Shown here piece after piece: positions 1 to 10,685 of a DNA stretch of 64,000 nucleotides. Position 1 is the first letter of the stretch, and each line of letters begins with the position of its first letter. Where the stretch lies: contig OY743171.1 of NCBI GenBank assembly GCA_963555705.1, positions 22,927,852 through 22,991,851 on the forward strand. Reading direction: 5' to 3'. This stretch comes from Ligustrum vulgare. Taxonomy: Eukaryota > Streptophyta > Magnoliopsida > Lamiales > Oleaceae. The notes below the pieces were generated by a model. It had not been told where the DNA came from, did no database searches, and saw only the letters and a list, made by a program, of their open reading frames with translations. The translations under genes were made by a program, and so were the position numbers.

Positions 1-701
1 ACTACCCTAAAATGGATGCAAGACTTTGTTTCTAATCTAAGTTTAGTTGATCACATACTTATCCATATTTCCAAAGCTCTTGAACCCACATCTTCATCAT
101 ATACTCCTGTCACTTTTTCATATCATACATCACAAAATCTCAACCCTGCATACATTGAATTTTTTGGCCAATCTTACTACTATTACAGGGAGGCAAGCAC
201 TAAGGAAGAATGGATTCAAGCTATGAAAATCGAACTTGATGCTTTGGAGAAGAATGAAATGTGGGATCTGGTTTCTCTTCTCTCTGGTAAGAAGCCAATT
301 GAATGTAAATGGGGTTTTAAGGGAAAATTGAAAGCTGATGGAACTTTGGAAAGATACAAAGCTAGATTTGGTTGCAAGGGTTTCAACCAAGTACCTGGTA
401 TAGACTTTTTTGAAAGCTTTTCCCCAGTTTCTAAACTTGTGTCTATTACTTTATTCATTGCAATTGCAAATGAAAAAACCTAGCCAATCTGCTAATTGGA
501 TATATAAATAATTCCTTTTTGCATGGATTGTTGGAGGAGGAAGTGTATATGTGGCCGCCAAAGGGGTATGATAAAGCAATCCAAGGTCAAGTGTGCAAAC
601 TCAAGAATTCCTTGTATGGTTTAAGGCAAGCAAGCAGGCAATGGAATTCAGAATTATCCAAACATCTTATTGCTTTTGGCTTAAAAAAATCCAAGAAAGA
701 C
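1..701 (+). pseudogene. Ty1/copia reverse transcriptase fragment
   Basis: Two open stretches (16-483 and 519-about 700) give the linker and N-terminal half of a copia reverse transcriptase. Seen motifs include ECKWGFKGKLKADG, RYKARF, GIDFFESFSPVSKLV, then LHGLLEEEVYMWPP and LYGLRQASRQWN. The first stretch ends at a TAG (482-484) where the family has Trp (TGG to TAG), and the region just after it has further stops. The catalytic YVDD block and RNase H are absent because the sequence is cut by the gypsy solo LTR at 702. The start lies left of the window. It looks like the same copia lineage as the minus-strand half element at 7004-9618, but in the opposite orientation. Confidence 0.88.
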
Positions 702-1080
702 TGTAACGTCCCAAATTCTGTAATCTCGGGACGTCATTTCATCCTTTAAAACTAACTTTCAAATAATAATTTGTGCGAGAAAATAACTGAGATTCAATTT
801 AAATAGTTTCATTCAAGAATTTAAACATTAAATAAATTCAAAATTTAGCATAAATTGTATAGGGTAAATAAGTTCTCAGAATTCTAAGCAAAAACATATT
901 TTAAAACTTGTTCAGTGGCCACCACCACACGTTCCGTCGCTAACTCCAAAATCTACAATTTGTAAGTTTAAAAATAGGGGTAAGCATTTCATAGGAATAC
1001 TCAGTAGGCTCAGTGTAATTTAAATAAACTATACTATAAATAACACATATAATCATGCAATTTAAGTCATAAATTCTCAT

Positions 1081-1205
1081 ACAATAAGAAGTATTCTCAT
1101 GCTCGAAGGCAAGTTGATCTCATAAATCATAAATTCTCATGCCCAAAGGCAAGTGCGTCACATTCCCGGAGGCAAGTGGGTCATGCCCAAAGACATGTGG
1201 ATCTC
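1081..1205. repeat. Degenerate short tandem repeats inside the solo LTR
   Basis: Four imperfect repeats of about 25-45 bp share a core like CATGCCCAAAGGCAAGTG (about 1100, 1139, 1163 and 1184). They sit inside the gypsy solo LTR, in the non-coding part where LTR enhancer repeats often lie. No function can be shown from sequence. Confidence 0.5.
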
Positions 1206-2361
1206 ATAAATTACATAATGGCATGAATAAATTTACAATATTGGTTGACATAATATTGCGTATTTAAAGTAAAAGAGTTTTTGAAGTAATGAACATACCT
1301 TAATAAAATTCTCGAGATTGTTGAGTGAAAAATATTCTAGTCTCTTTGGAAATATCGCACCTCATCTAGCCCTAAAATGAATAATTTTTAATTAGAAACT
1401 CGTAATAAAAGTTTTATAAAGGAAATTAAATCTCGATGGTTGAAATAAAAGCTTTTAATGACTAAGGCTTGGTCTAAAATGGTAAGGTGGAGAGTTTTTG
1501 AACTTTGTGCAAATAAATTGAATTTATGGACTGAATTGACAAACTCAGAAAGTTCCTGGCCAAATTACATTTCAGCAGAAACTACTAGGTTAAAATAAAC
1601 TTACTTGAAAGCTTTATGGCTTAATTAAATCAATTAGAAACAAAGTGGTTGAAATAAATCATTTCTAAATCTACAGGGACTAAAATAATTAACTTCGAAA
1701 AAATCATGGATTAGGAGAATAAAACTTAGGATTTAAAACACAAATCCCATCTCTATCTCCTCATTTCTGAAACAGAGAGGAGGAGATGGCAATCGGCCTC
1801 TTCTCGGTGTCGCACCGTCGATGCCTTAGGCCGGCATTTCGATGGCAGCGATGCCCCCATCGAGTGTTGGGGACGAGGGACGATGATGGGTGAGGCAAAA
1901 AGGAGATTTTTGTGGCTGATATTGTGCAAAACTGAATGTGAGTTCGACTTTCGAGTTGAGATTTCCAGGGCCAAGAAGGTGGCAGTCAAGGTAAGTTAAT
2001 GGGTTGGTTGGTTTATTCTTTGGTTTTTGGGTTTTAATTTGGGTGTTATCGAGGTTGGGAAGTGTCTGTTTTCTTGAAGGGGTCGTGCAGTTTGAGGTCC
2101 GAGTTGTATGGTTGAGTCTTTGATATTGGTGGATTGTTCTCAATCGGTTGGGCTATGGTGGTGGATGCGAGTTTGGCTTAGCATTAATAGAGATTCGGGT
2201 TGAAGTTTTGACAGTGGCTCGGTTATTGTGTGATGTTTGAATTGTGGAAAGTATCCGATTACGGTGGTTCGGGGTTTGGTTGGAGGTTCGATTATTCACT
2301 TCTTTGAGGGATTTTATTGGGTTCATTCTTTATTCCTTTTACTCACTTAATTCATTGTTTG

Positions 2362-2906
2362 TGTTGGGTTTTTTGATACCCAATAAATCCGGGCGATGAT
2401 GTAAAACAGTTGTGGGAATAAAACGACACCTCGATAGATAGTTCGGCTCGATAACGACTTGGGGCCACTCGAAGTGATTTAATTGGTAATCGCTCGTGGC
2501 CCACTTGGACGGCTCATTTGTTGTGGACATTTTGGATAAAGGCCTTGGACTTAGGTAGTCGACCCATTAGAGTGGTTGTCAACTAGTTTGTGTATTGGGC
2601 CCTTTGGGAGTTTAGCCCAATCCATGACCTAGCCCATTCCACCCTATAATACTCCCTATCGTTGCCATTTTGTTAGAGGGTTCTGAGAAGTGAATTTGAA
2701 CTGAAGCAAAAGAGTGGAAACCGCCATTCTTGAGAAGCTGACTTACTGCTACCTCTAGTGTTCATTTTCTTCCTTGGTGATATAGTTCATCTACATTTGG
2801 AGCAACCAAGGTTGTGTGTTTGTCGAGTCGAGCTTGGAATCGAGGTGTCGTATTGAAATGCTTACTGAGCCCGAGTTGTATCAAGGATTCAACTACATTT
2901 TTAACA
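2362..2906 (+). repeat. 5' LTR of the gag-only element
   Basis: 545 bp, TG...CA. It matches 5699-6243 almost base for base; the few differences I noticed are single substitutions (for example TGTGGG versus TTTAGG near position 50). It ends TTTTTAACA directly before the primer-binding site. Confidence 0.93.
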
Positions 2907-2918
2907 TGGTATCAGAGC
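2907..2918 (+). other. Primer-binding site (initiator tRNA-Met)
   Basis: TGGTATCAGAGC begins on the first base after the 5' LTR. It is complementary to the 3' end of plant initiator tRNA-Met, the usual primer for these elements. Confidence 0.9.
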
Positions 2919-3942
2919 TAGGCGTGATTTAAGGGCTGAAATGGGCTTCAAGGTGTATTGAAGAAGAAGCTAAAAATCGAAGGCAGTGAGAGAGAGGTTG
3001 TGGTGCCGACTGGAAGAGGAAGAGAGCCACTGACCATTTTCACAACTCTAACTCCGGCCACCAACCGGCGAAATAACACCACCACAAGCACCGCCGTGTT
3101 GAGGTGAACACTCGGCTAGAGTTTGGATAGAAAATGGCGACTAGACGGAGAATTTTGGACCGGAGAAGAAGGTGGAGCAAATCTGTCCAGTTTTTTTAGT
3201 TTCTGACCGGACTGGAAAAGTGACATTCCGGCCGATCCAGAACTTCGATCGACGATCGGCCACCTCCATCAGAACGGGCTCTTCGAGGAGAAGACACGCC
3301 TGAAATTTGGGGGCAATCTGACGGTTGAAACAGAAGTTATTCACCGGAGAAGAAAATGCTGGCAGACTGAAAAATCACAATTCCGGCCAAACGGGAGCTC
3401 CAATCGCGAAACGGTCACCACCGTTGGGTTCGTGACGAGGAGGAGAAACCTCCTGTGTTTTTCGGCATTTTCCGGTCTCCGGCGACAGGGGCGGTTTCCG
3501 GCGGCGGCTCCGGCGGCGGTCCGGCGAGGCGTTTCCGGACATAATCTTCAGCTCGACCTGCTCGTCCCATTTTCGAAGTCCATTTTGCAAAATCAACTCT
3601 CGATTATACGGACATTGAAAAGTCCCCTCTGGTAAATTGGCTGAAACTGTTTAAATTCTTGCAATAGCAGACCATCGTGTGGGTTGGTCATTAGGATTGG
3701 GGGTTGTCATTGCTTGACAACCATTGCCTGTTGCTAGAATTTAGGTTTTAATTGTCTTACCTGCTTACGTGCTTGAGGTGTTAAGCTACTCTAAATTGTT
3801 TGTTCGGTCTTTTGATTGTGTATTGACGAATTTCCTATTTGTTGTGTTCTTTTGTTAATCCTGTTAGATTTCTTTTGACTTTAGGACTACTTGTTGTGGT
3901 TATTTGTCAATTTGGGATTTCTTGTTCATTTCGTCTCTTAAA
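2919..3942 (+). other. Long 5' leader of the gag-only element
   Basis: About 1 kb between primer site and gag ATG. The part from 3000 to 3600 is GC-rich, with short frames on both strands (3141-3344 minus, 3375-3596 minus, 3432-3635 plus) that match no family I know and that I treat as chance. In such elements the leader carries dimerisation and packaging signals; none can be assigned here. Confidence 0.5.
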
Positions 3943-4784
3943 ATGGCTGCACGTTTTGATTTGGGGATTTTCGATGGGAAAGGGGATTTTTCCATTTGGC
4001 AACAAAAAATGAAGGGAATTTTGGTTCAACAAAAAAGTTTCAAAAGCTATTACTGGCATTTATCCCCGCTGATTTTTCAAAGGAACAAACAGAAGAATTA
4101 GATGAGCTTGCTTACACTTCAATTATTTTACACCTATCTGATGCTGTTTTGAGAAAAGTTGGTAAACTTATAACCACGGAAGAACTTTGAAAAAAGTTAC
4201 AGGACTTGTATTTGCTTAAAACTACTTCTAACAAAATTTACTTACTCGAAAAAATTTTCAGCTTTAAAATGGATCCTACAAAGGATTTAGATGACAATCT
4301 GGATGTGTTTAACAAACTTGTGCAAGATATTGTTAGTTGTGATGAAGAGGTGTCTGAAATGTACAAGGCCATTATTTTACTTAATTCTATACCTTAATCA
4401 TTTAGAGAGGTTAAGAATGCAATTAAGTATGGTAGGGACAACCTAACACCTGAGATTGTCATAGATTCCCTTAGGAGTAAGGAGATGGAAATTAAGGCTG
4501 AGAACGAGGTCAAGAGGAGTGGTGAATTGCATATGTTGAGGGGTCATTTTAAGCAAAAGAGTCATATTCAAAACAGTGGTGACTCGAGTGATGATGGTGG
4601 TAAGCATAAAGGTAAGAGTTGGGACAAGTCAAGGTCTAGCAGGGGTGGCAAACGATGTTTTAGCTTTGGTAAGAGTGGACACTTTATAAGAGACTGTCCA
4701 AAGAAGAAGAAAAAGGGGAGAAGTGAGGCGAATGTGATTGAGTCTAGCTATGACCCTAGTATGATTGAGGGTGACCCTTATTGA
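3943..4784 (+). pseudogene. Copia-type gag of the gag-only element
   Basis: Starts at ATG 3943 (MAARFDLGIFDGKGDF, a typical copia gag opening) and ends at TGA 4782-4784. It is broken by a frameshift near 4035, a TGA at about 4187 and a TAA at about 4395, but all three segments read as gag. The last segment (4485-4784) carries a Lys/Arg/Ser-rich tail and a zinc knuckle CFSFGKSGHFIRDC. The second Cys of the CCHC motif is Phe, so zinc binding is probably lost. Intact length would be about 280 residues, normal for a copia gag. Nothing pol-like follows: the next 900 bp is non-coding. Confidence 0.85.
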
Positions 4785-5698
4785 TAGGGATCCTAGTTAC
4801 TGAATGTGCATCTGTGTGATCCTGTCTGCATGTGCGTGATTACTTTATTTGATGCATTGTTTTGTGTAGCATCTCACGTTGTTTGATATGTGTTACTTTG
4901 CATGAATTTGTGTGTAATCAGATTTTACTGTGTGTAATGTGTTGGCATGCATAGTGGGTTTGTGATGCATTAGCAGCGAGTGTGGGTGTGAGTATGTCTT
5001 TTGGTAATGTGTGGAGTAGATGCCTGATAGTGCATTGATAAGATGTACGGGGGGTGAGTGTGACATTTGAATGTCCTGTAAATCTTCTATCTGTAAATCC
5101 TGGCCGGGTGGAGTGTTAGAGACACTTAGATCACTTCTATTAGGTGGAAACCCATTATCCCCTTAGTTGAGAGGAGTGATGTATTGATAGAGGAGCATCC
5201 CATAGATTTAGGATCTATTCTTTTTTACCAGTTAGGCATGTGTGGTGACCAATCTAGTGAGCATATGTGGTGGTGTGTGTGATATGTGTTCTCGAGGAGG
5301 GAGATGCACGGAATGGGATAGGATAATTGTGTGAGGTCTTTTCATGAGGTCATTTATGCATTGTGGTGTATATGTGTTGGCCATAGTGTTTGATTAACTA
5401 GGAGTTAGTCTTATGTTCTTGTGTGAGCATGTTTGAAAAGATTTTTGTATTATCTTATGGTTATATCTGTCATCGCATGTTGTATGTTCTTGATTGATTA
5501 CTGTGATTATCTGTCTTCTGCTTAGATATATTTGACCTTAGTCCTAGCGAGTAAATGGAGCAGGTATGGTGTGTGTTTCAAGTACGAGACACGAGGTAAG
5601 GTCTGTGATTCCAATTTTGTTTGGATTACCTTGATTGCGCAAGTATAAACATTGTGTTGTTTTTTCTTGCAGATTGATTGGGTATCAAGGTGGAGATT
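4785..5698 (+). other. Non-coding 3' internal region and polypurine tract
   Basis: A GT-rich, stop-rich stretch from gag to the 3' LTR, with no pol motif in any frame. The last bases, AAGGTGGAGATT, abut the 3' LTR and form the polypurine tract that primes plus-strand synthesis. Confidence 0.75.
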
Positions 5699-6243
5699 TG
5701 TTGGGTTTTTTGATACCCAATAAATCCGGGCGATGATGTAAAACAGTTTTAGGAATAAAACGACACCTCGATAGATAGTTCGGCTCGATAACGACTCGGG
5801 GCCACTTGAAGTGATTTAATTGGTAATCGCTCGTGGCCCACTTGGACGGCTCATTTGTTGTGGACATTTTGGATAAAGGCCTTGGACTTAGGTAGTCGAC
5901 CCATTAGAGTGGTTGTCAACTAGTTTGTGTATTGGGCCCTTTGGGAGTTTAGCCCAATCCATGACCTAGCCCATTCCACCCTATAATACTACCTACCGTT
6001 TCCATTTTGTTAGAGGGTTCTGAGAAGTGAATTTGAACTGAAGCAAAAGAGTGGAAACCGCCATTCTTGAGAAGCTGGCTTACTGCTGCCTCTACTGTTC
6101 ATTTTCTTCCTTGGTGATATAGTTCATCTACATTTGGAGCAACCAAGGTTGTGTGTTTGTCGAGTCGAGCTTGGAATCGAGGTGTCGTATTGAAATGCTT
6201 ACTGAGCCCGAGTTGTATCAAGGATTCAACTACATTTTTAACA
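5699..6243 (+). repeat. 3' LTR of the gag-only element
   Basis: 545-bp partner of 2362-2906, followed at once by the GTTTG target duplication. After it the host solo LTR resumes. Confidence 0.93.
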
Positions 6244-7003
6244 GTTTGAATTATCGAGTGAATGGAAATTTTCATGCTGAAATCGAAAGGAAATCAGTCG
6301 GGAAGATGGAATTCCTACCCGGAGAGTTGAGAGTCTGTATATGTGTGCACGACGATGGTAGGGAAGATGATAGATATACACCAAGTGAGGATTGAATTTT
6401 TTGATAAGTAGGGTAATCAATGATTTAGGGGAATTGCGGTAGAGAATTATGGCATAATAGAATCTTTGTGATTGAATGAAGTTATGGGGATTGAGTATGT
6501 GTTGTGAATTTGTAAGGAGGGTAGGAGAGTATATTGTGTTGATTTTGCTCTCAAATTTGGAAGTTTAGGGCGGATTCTGGTTTAGGAAGGTTGTGAAGAT
6601 TTCTGGGAGAGAATTTTGCTGATTTAGGGGGAATTCTTGAAATGAAAGTTGGTTATGGAATAGATGAAGGGAGGGATTGTGCTCAATTTGACCGGATCTA
6701 GAATTGGGTGAAGAGAATTAAGTCTTGTTCATTTAAATTGAAAAATAAGTAAATAAAATTAGAAGTTTGGATCTAAAAATAATTAAAATTTGTACTTAAA
6801 ACAAATGATGAATTTCAACATCTTTAAAAGTTGAAATTTGACTAAGGTTTAAATGGATTTAAATTTACTTAGTTTAAAATAAATTAATATGGCTAGATGA
6901 GTTCTCTAATTTTGAAAAATAGTAATCATTAAAATTGGAAGTCGTAGTGACAAGTTCGTTAAAATGATTTTTTTTAAAATTTGAAAATTTCTCGACCACT
7001 ACA

Positions 7004-7731
7004 ATGTTAGAGGAAAATATGTTGATGATGTATGTAGCCATTAATATATACTCACCCCAAAATCTTTTGGTAAATGTGCTTGAAACATAAGAGCTATAGC
7101 AATCTGCAAAAGTTTTCTATGTTTCCTCTTAACAACACCATTTTGTTGAGGTGTGTTGACACAAGTTCTTTTATGTAAAACCCCCTTGTCAATGAGAAAA
7201 TTTTGGAACTCCAAATTGACAAATTCAGTCCCATTATTTGTTCTATTGCACTTAATGTCTTTATTGAATTGTGTCTTAAAAATGGTGCAATGCTTTGAAA
7301 GTTTGTATGACCTGTGTCTTGTGTTTAAGAAGAAAAGTCCAAGTTCCTCTACTAAAATCATCAACAATGGTTAAAGAGTAGTGTGGTCCTGGAAATGATC
7401 CCTTTTTATAAGGCCCACAAAGATCCATGTGGATTAATTCCCCAACAATTTGAGTTTGTATCCTACTTTTTGTGAAGGACAGTCTAGGTTGCTTGGAAAT
7501 AACACAAATATCATAGCGGGAAATGAAGTCTTTTTGAAAATTTCTCAAAACATCCAAATGTTGCATAGTATTTTCAGATATATGTCCAAGTCTCTTATAC
7601 CAGAGAAGCATGGATCTGTCTTTGAGATTATTTGAAGGAGAAAGAAAGCTATTACAATTTGGAGAAAAGGGATTACAAGCAGAGAGTTTGAATTGATTTA
7701 AAGTGCATTCAGAAAAAGATGCTTGATACAA
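7004..7731 (-). pseudogene. Copia integrase, catalytic residues lost
   Basis: Two overlapping frames (7276-7731 and 7041-7367) cover the zinc-binding domain and catalytic core. Seen: LLWYKRLGHIS (first His of the HHCC finger is Tyr), IHMDLCGPYKKGSF with the first catalytic Asp, then RTNNGTEFVN where the second Asp is Asn, and NGVVKRKHRK where the catalytic Glu is Lys. Both catalytic changes fit G-to-A transitions. A frameshift joins the two frames. The reading runs into the solo LTR at 7003. Confidence 0.85.
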
Positions 7732-7992
7732 AATGTATAAGTTTCTGATTAGTCTACCAACTGCTATAATTCTCTCAGTTTGAAGGTCCTAAAACAAACA
7801 ATGATCATAAAAAAATGTGAGTTTCATTTTGGAAGTCTTGGTTAGTTTGTTGATAGATAGAAGGTTGAATTTAAAGGTGGAAATGTGTAATACATTTTTC
7901 AGTGTGATGTCTGTACAAATATGAACATCACTAGTGTTTTTAACAAAATTAATGGAGCCATTAGGAAGATATACAAGGATTGTAGTGGTGCA
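7732..7992 (-). pseudogene. Protease-integrase linker of the copia element
   Basis: The stretch between the protease end and the integrase finger. It corresponds to the GAG-pre-integrase region but is broken by stops, so only scattered family-like residues can be read. Confidence 0.5.
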
Positions 7993-9314
7993 CTATTTTG
8001 GTTGGTTAAAGAATTTTAGCTTATTACACATATGATTAGATGCCCCAATATCAAGTATCCAAGAGTCTATTTCTAACAAGTTGGTAGCATCTAAGGTAAG
8101 AATAGTATCAAGTTTGAGCACAGAACATGTACAGTCTTCAATATGTGTAAAATTAATGATATCACCTCCTGTGCTTGTTTTTGCCTTCATCATTTTAACA
8201 AGTTCTTGTTGAATCATTTCTCCCAAGTTCAATCTGTGTAGCTGATTTGTCACTTCCTCACCAGTTTCTAATGGTGTATCCACTATGTTAGTAGAGTGTT
8301 TCACATTCCCAGGTCTTCTTTGATTTTTTGATTGTTTGAACCAATCCGGATACCCTATGATCTTAAAGCATCTTTCCCTGTTATGACCTTTAAGGTTGCA
8401 ATGAGTGCAATGCATTAACTGCTTCTCCTTTCTGATCATCTCATAACTTTTTCCTCCCACAGATCTATTTCCTCCATCTTTTTTGAAGTTTTGTGTCCTG
8501 GTGAATATAGCATTCATTTCAGTTCCATCACCAAAAGCTGTATTTACCTCCCGCTGCTTTTCAACTCTTTGAATCATTGCATATGCCTTATTTACTGCAG
8601 GAAAGGGTTCCATGACTAAGATATGCCCCCTAAAATGCTCATAATCCTCATTCAATCCGATAAGAAATTGTCTTAATCTATTGAACGAGGTCATATCCAA
8701 GACTTTCTTAGCTGAGCTGCAAACACATTCAGGTAAAGGTATCATATACGTTAATTCATCCCATAGACCCTTCATTTTAGTATAGTACTGAGACACTGAC
8801 TGAGTTTCTTAAGTTATAGAACAAATTTCCCTTTGTATCTGATATAATTACGGTCCATGACAGCCCCCAAACCTTTCCTCTAACTCATTCCATAATTCCA
8901 TAGCGGACACTGTGTAAAGGAATGCATCTACTATGCCCTTCAAAATGGAGTTTAAAATCCACGAAGTTCTCATATAGTTAACTCTATTCCATTTTTCATA
9001 TTGAGTTAAATTTTTAGCATGTTCTTCAGTTGTTCCATCAATAAATCCAAGTTTCATCTTCACACCAAGAGCAATTTTAATGGATCTGCTCCATGCTATG
9101 AATTTTTCCCGGTGAGTGGGACAGTGACAAGAGACATACTAGGATGATCTGAATTACTTAGTCTTAGAGGATCTCCTTCATCAACTTCCCGACGACCTCC
9201 ATTGATTTGTTCTCCATTTTTGTGAGCATTTGTCTGAATATTCAGATCTGACTCTGTACCTTCAGCCATCGGATAATTCAATTGATTCAATTGTTCACGA
9301 GCATTGAGCATCAA
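7993..9314 (-). pseudogene. Copia gag and protease start
   Basis: Three pieces (9096-9314, 8848-9063, 7993-8796) give a gag with DHPSMSLVTVPLTGKNS, KMKLGFIDGTTEE and WILNSILKGIVDAFLY, then an intact CCHC knuckle CTHCNLKGHNRERC with KIIGYPDWFK after it. The downstream end reads SWILDIGASNHMC, the protease active site with DTG changed to DIG. Frame breaks lie near 9070-9095 and 8800-8845. ATG 9314 lies about 40 bp after the primer-binding site, a normal position. Confidence 0.87.
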
Positions 9315-9353
9315 TTGTAATAAAAAATTGGATCATGATCCCAAGATCTCTCC

Positions 9354-9365
9354 GCTCTGATACAA
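9354..9365 (-). other. Primer-binding site of the copia element
   Basis: Minus strand TTGTATCAGAGC, next to the LTR. One mismatch (G to T at the second position) from the usual initiator tRNA-Met complement. Confidence 0.8.
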
Positions 9366-9618
9366 TGAAGAGATTGAAGAACAAATTGTTCTTTTTATTA
9401 ATCTTCAGCTAAACAGAAATGCAGCTTACATTCAACCTTTATTCACGGCTGAAAGAATAGCAAACAAAATAGTGATACTATCCGTTAAGTAAAAAACAAT
9501 ACAAAAATATTGTAATATGACAAATAAGGACAAAAAGATTATTTGCACGCTAGGTCCTAAGGTAAGTAAAATGCAAAATTAAGGACATAATTTCTACAAT
9601 TTATTTCATATGTTAACA
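9366..9618 (-). repeat. 5' LTR of the copia element (probable limits)
   Basis: The inner end is fixed by the primer site. The outer end is inferred from TGTTAACATATG at 9618 (minus), giving a 253-bp TG...CA LTR. There is no second copy in the window, so the outer limit is uncertain. Confidence 0.6.
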
Positions 9619-9639
9619 TATAAGTTCAATATATGTAAT

Positions 9640-9685
9640 TAACAAATAACCGTGCATCGCACGGGTGTAACATTAACTATTATAA
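9640..9685 (+). mobile_element. Helitron 3' terminal relic
   Basis: The perfect hairpin CCGTGCATCGCACGG followed by GTGTAACATTAACT matches the 3' terminal hairpin of the Helitron ending at 59289 (CCGTGCATCACACGG, then GTGAAACACTAG). The final CTAG is not intact. The body would lie to the left, where a copia LTR now sits. Confidence 0.6.
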
Positions 9686-9759
9686 AATAAAAGAATGTCT
9701 TTAGCAGACTTACAATCCACTCTAATTAATAAGAAATTTTGGATTTAACAAGTCATCTT

Positions 9760-10310
9760 GAAATTTTGAAACAAAAGGAACAATAGAAGTATTTCCTTTT
9801 AATTGTCAAATAATTTTCCTGAGCGTTCTTCCATACTCCAAAAGTAAATCTAGCTACTCTTCTTTTGAAGAATTAGGTTTTTCTGTTTTAGAATACGAAT
9901 ACCTCCATATCCAAAATCAGAGGCACTAGTTTCAACAATTTTGACGAGTCATAGAGAGGTTAGTATCAAAAGCAATATTTCGATATTAATCAGAAATATA
10001 ATTCAAACTCCCCAAAAATAATTGTAAATTGAGTTTTCCTTGATTTCATTTGACTTTGTAAAGCAAAACTCAGCACTTCATTTATAGGAATATTATTGTC
10101 TTGTTCAATTTCATGACCAAGAAATCTGATTTTTTTTTTAAATAATTTAATTTTCTTAACTGATATCACCAGCCTATTTTTTCTATATTTTAGAAAGAAT
10201 AATTCTAAAGAAACATTTATAATTGACATTTTTAAATGACATTGTAACATGGTGAACATACATTGGATGATATAAATAACTACCACAACACTTACTTTTA
10301 CATTACTCAA
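9760..10310 (-). pseudogene. Endogenous pararetrovirus RT/RNase H relic
   Basis: Minus-strand frames resemble the reverse transcriptase-RNase H of Caulimoviridae integrated in plant genomes. Seen: RLVISVKKIKL and IRFLGHEI just after the position of the RT catalytic block, and further on (about 9800, other frames) RFTFGV and ENYLTIK, typical of the viral RNase H. Several frameshifts and stops break the frame, the catalytic RT block is not readable, and N-terminal parts are missing. It is an old, non-functional copy, recognised by motif spacing only; I did not assign a genus. Confidence 0.7.
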
Positions 10311-10685
10311 TGTATGTGCGTCATGTCACAATGTCAATTAAAACTGTCAATTAAAAATGTCTCCCTAAATTTACTCTTTTAGAAATAATCATATCAAGTG
10401 ACAATATACCATTTTTGCTAAGGAATTTCATTACACAAACTTATTATCATCCTTAATAAATTCATCAAAGGGTGGCAATTAAATTCTCTTCAGAATTTTC
10501 ACTTTATTCATCATATTCTATTTTCCTAAAGGAATTTCTACCTCTTTGATAATCTCAAGCTCATTTTAAATAACTTGAACTCCATTTTTAGTTCCTTAAT
10601 TTCTTTTCTATTTCATTAGCTTTTTGTTCATATTTCTTATTAATATTATCAAGAATACTTTTTAGACTATATGAAGTTTCATTAC

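Larger units (their letters stand above)
2362..6243 (+). mobile_element. Gag-only LTR retrotransposon (TR-GAG type), complete
   Basis: A complete 3,882-bp element with two 545-bp LTRs (2362-2906, 5699-6243), TGTTGGG start and TTTTTAACA end, a primer-binding site TGGTATCAGAGC directly after the 5' LTR, a purine-rich tract directly before the 3' LTR, and a perfect 5-bp target duplication GTTTG (2357-2361 and 6244-6248). The internal 2.8 kb holds only a copia-type gag with zinc knuckle. No protease, integrase or reverse transcriptase motif is seen in any frame, so it would need pol supplied in trans. This is the architecture described as TR-GAG. The LTRs look nearly identical by eye, so insertion is fairly recent. 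The lineage name is inferred; the structure is seen directly. Confidence 0.92.
702..7003 (-). mobile_element. Ty3/gypsy solo LTR (minus), split by a later insertion
   Basis: Read on the minus strand the unit starts TGTAGTGGTCGAGAAATTTT at 7003 and ends GGGACGTTACA at 702. These match in style the start (TGTAGTGACC) and end (GGGGCGTTACA) of the gypsy LTRs at 32648 and 27918. Without the gag-only insert (2362-6243) it is about 2.4 kb. No primer-binding site or coding region follows its 702 end; copia RT lies there instead, so I read it as a solo LTR. The flanking pentamers (AAGAC left, ATGTT right) do not match, so the junctions are not one simple insertion. Reading frames at 1753-2143 lie in a GC-rich part and match nothing I know. 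Confidence 0.7.
7004..9618 (-). mobile_element. 5' half of a Ty1/copia element (minus)
   Basis: Read right to left: LTR (9366-9618), primer-binding site, gag with zinc knuckle, protease, integrase. It breaks off at 7004 against the gypsy solo LTR, so RT, RNase H and the 3' LTR are missing here. Many stops and frameshifts make it dead. The plus-strand RT piece at 1-701 could be the missing middle in inverted orientation. Confidence 0.85.

Noticed and set aside
1753..2143. Overlapping minus-strand frames of 78 and 105 codons in GC-rich DNA
   Set aside because: They lie in the gypsy solo LTR, match no family and are likely chance frames in LTR leader sequence.
2339..2530. Minus-strand frame MSTTNEPSKWATSDYQ, also present at 5685-5867
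   Set aside because: It is repeated only because it is within both LTRs of the gag-only element; antisense to the LTR.
2907..2918. Possible tRNA-Met gene
   Set aside because: Only the 12-18 nt complementary to a tRNA 3' end is present, as a primer-binding site; the same holds at 9354, 27921 and 54796.
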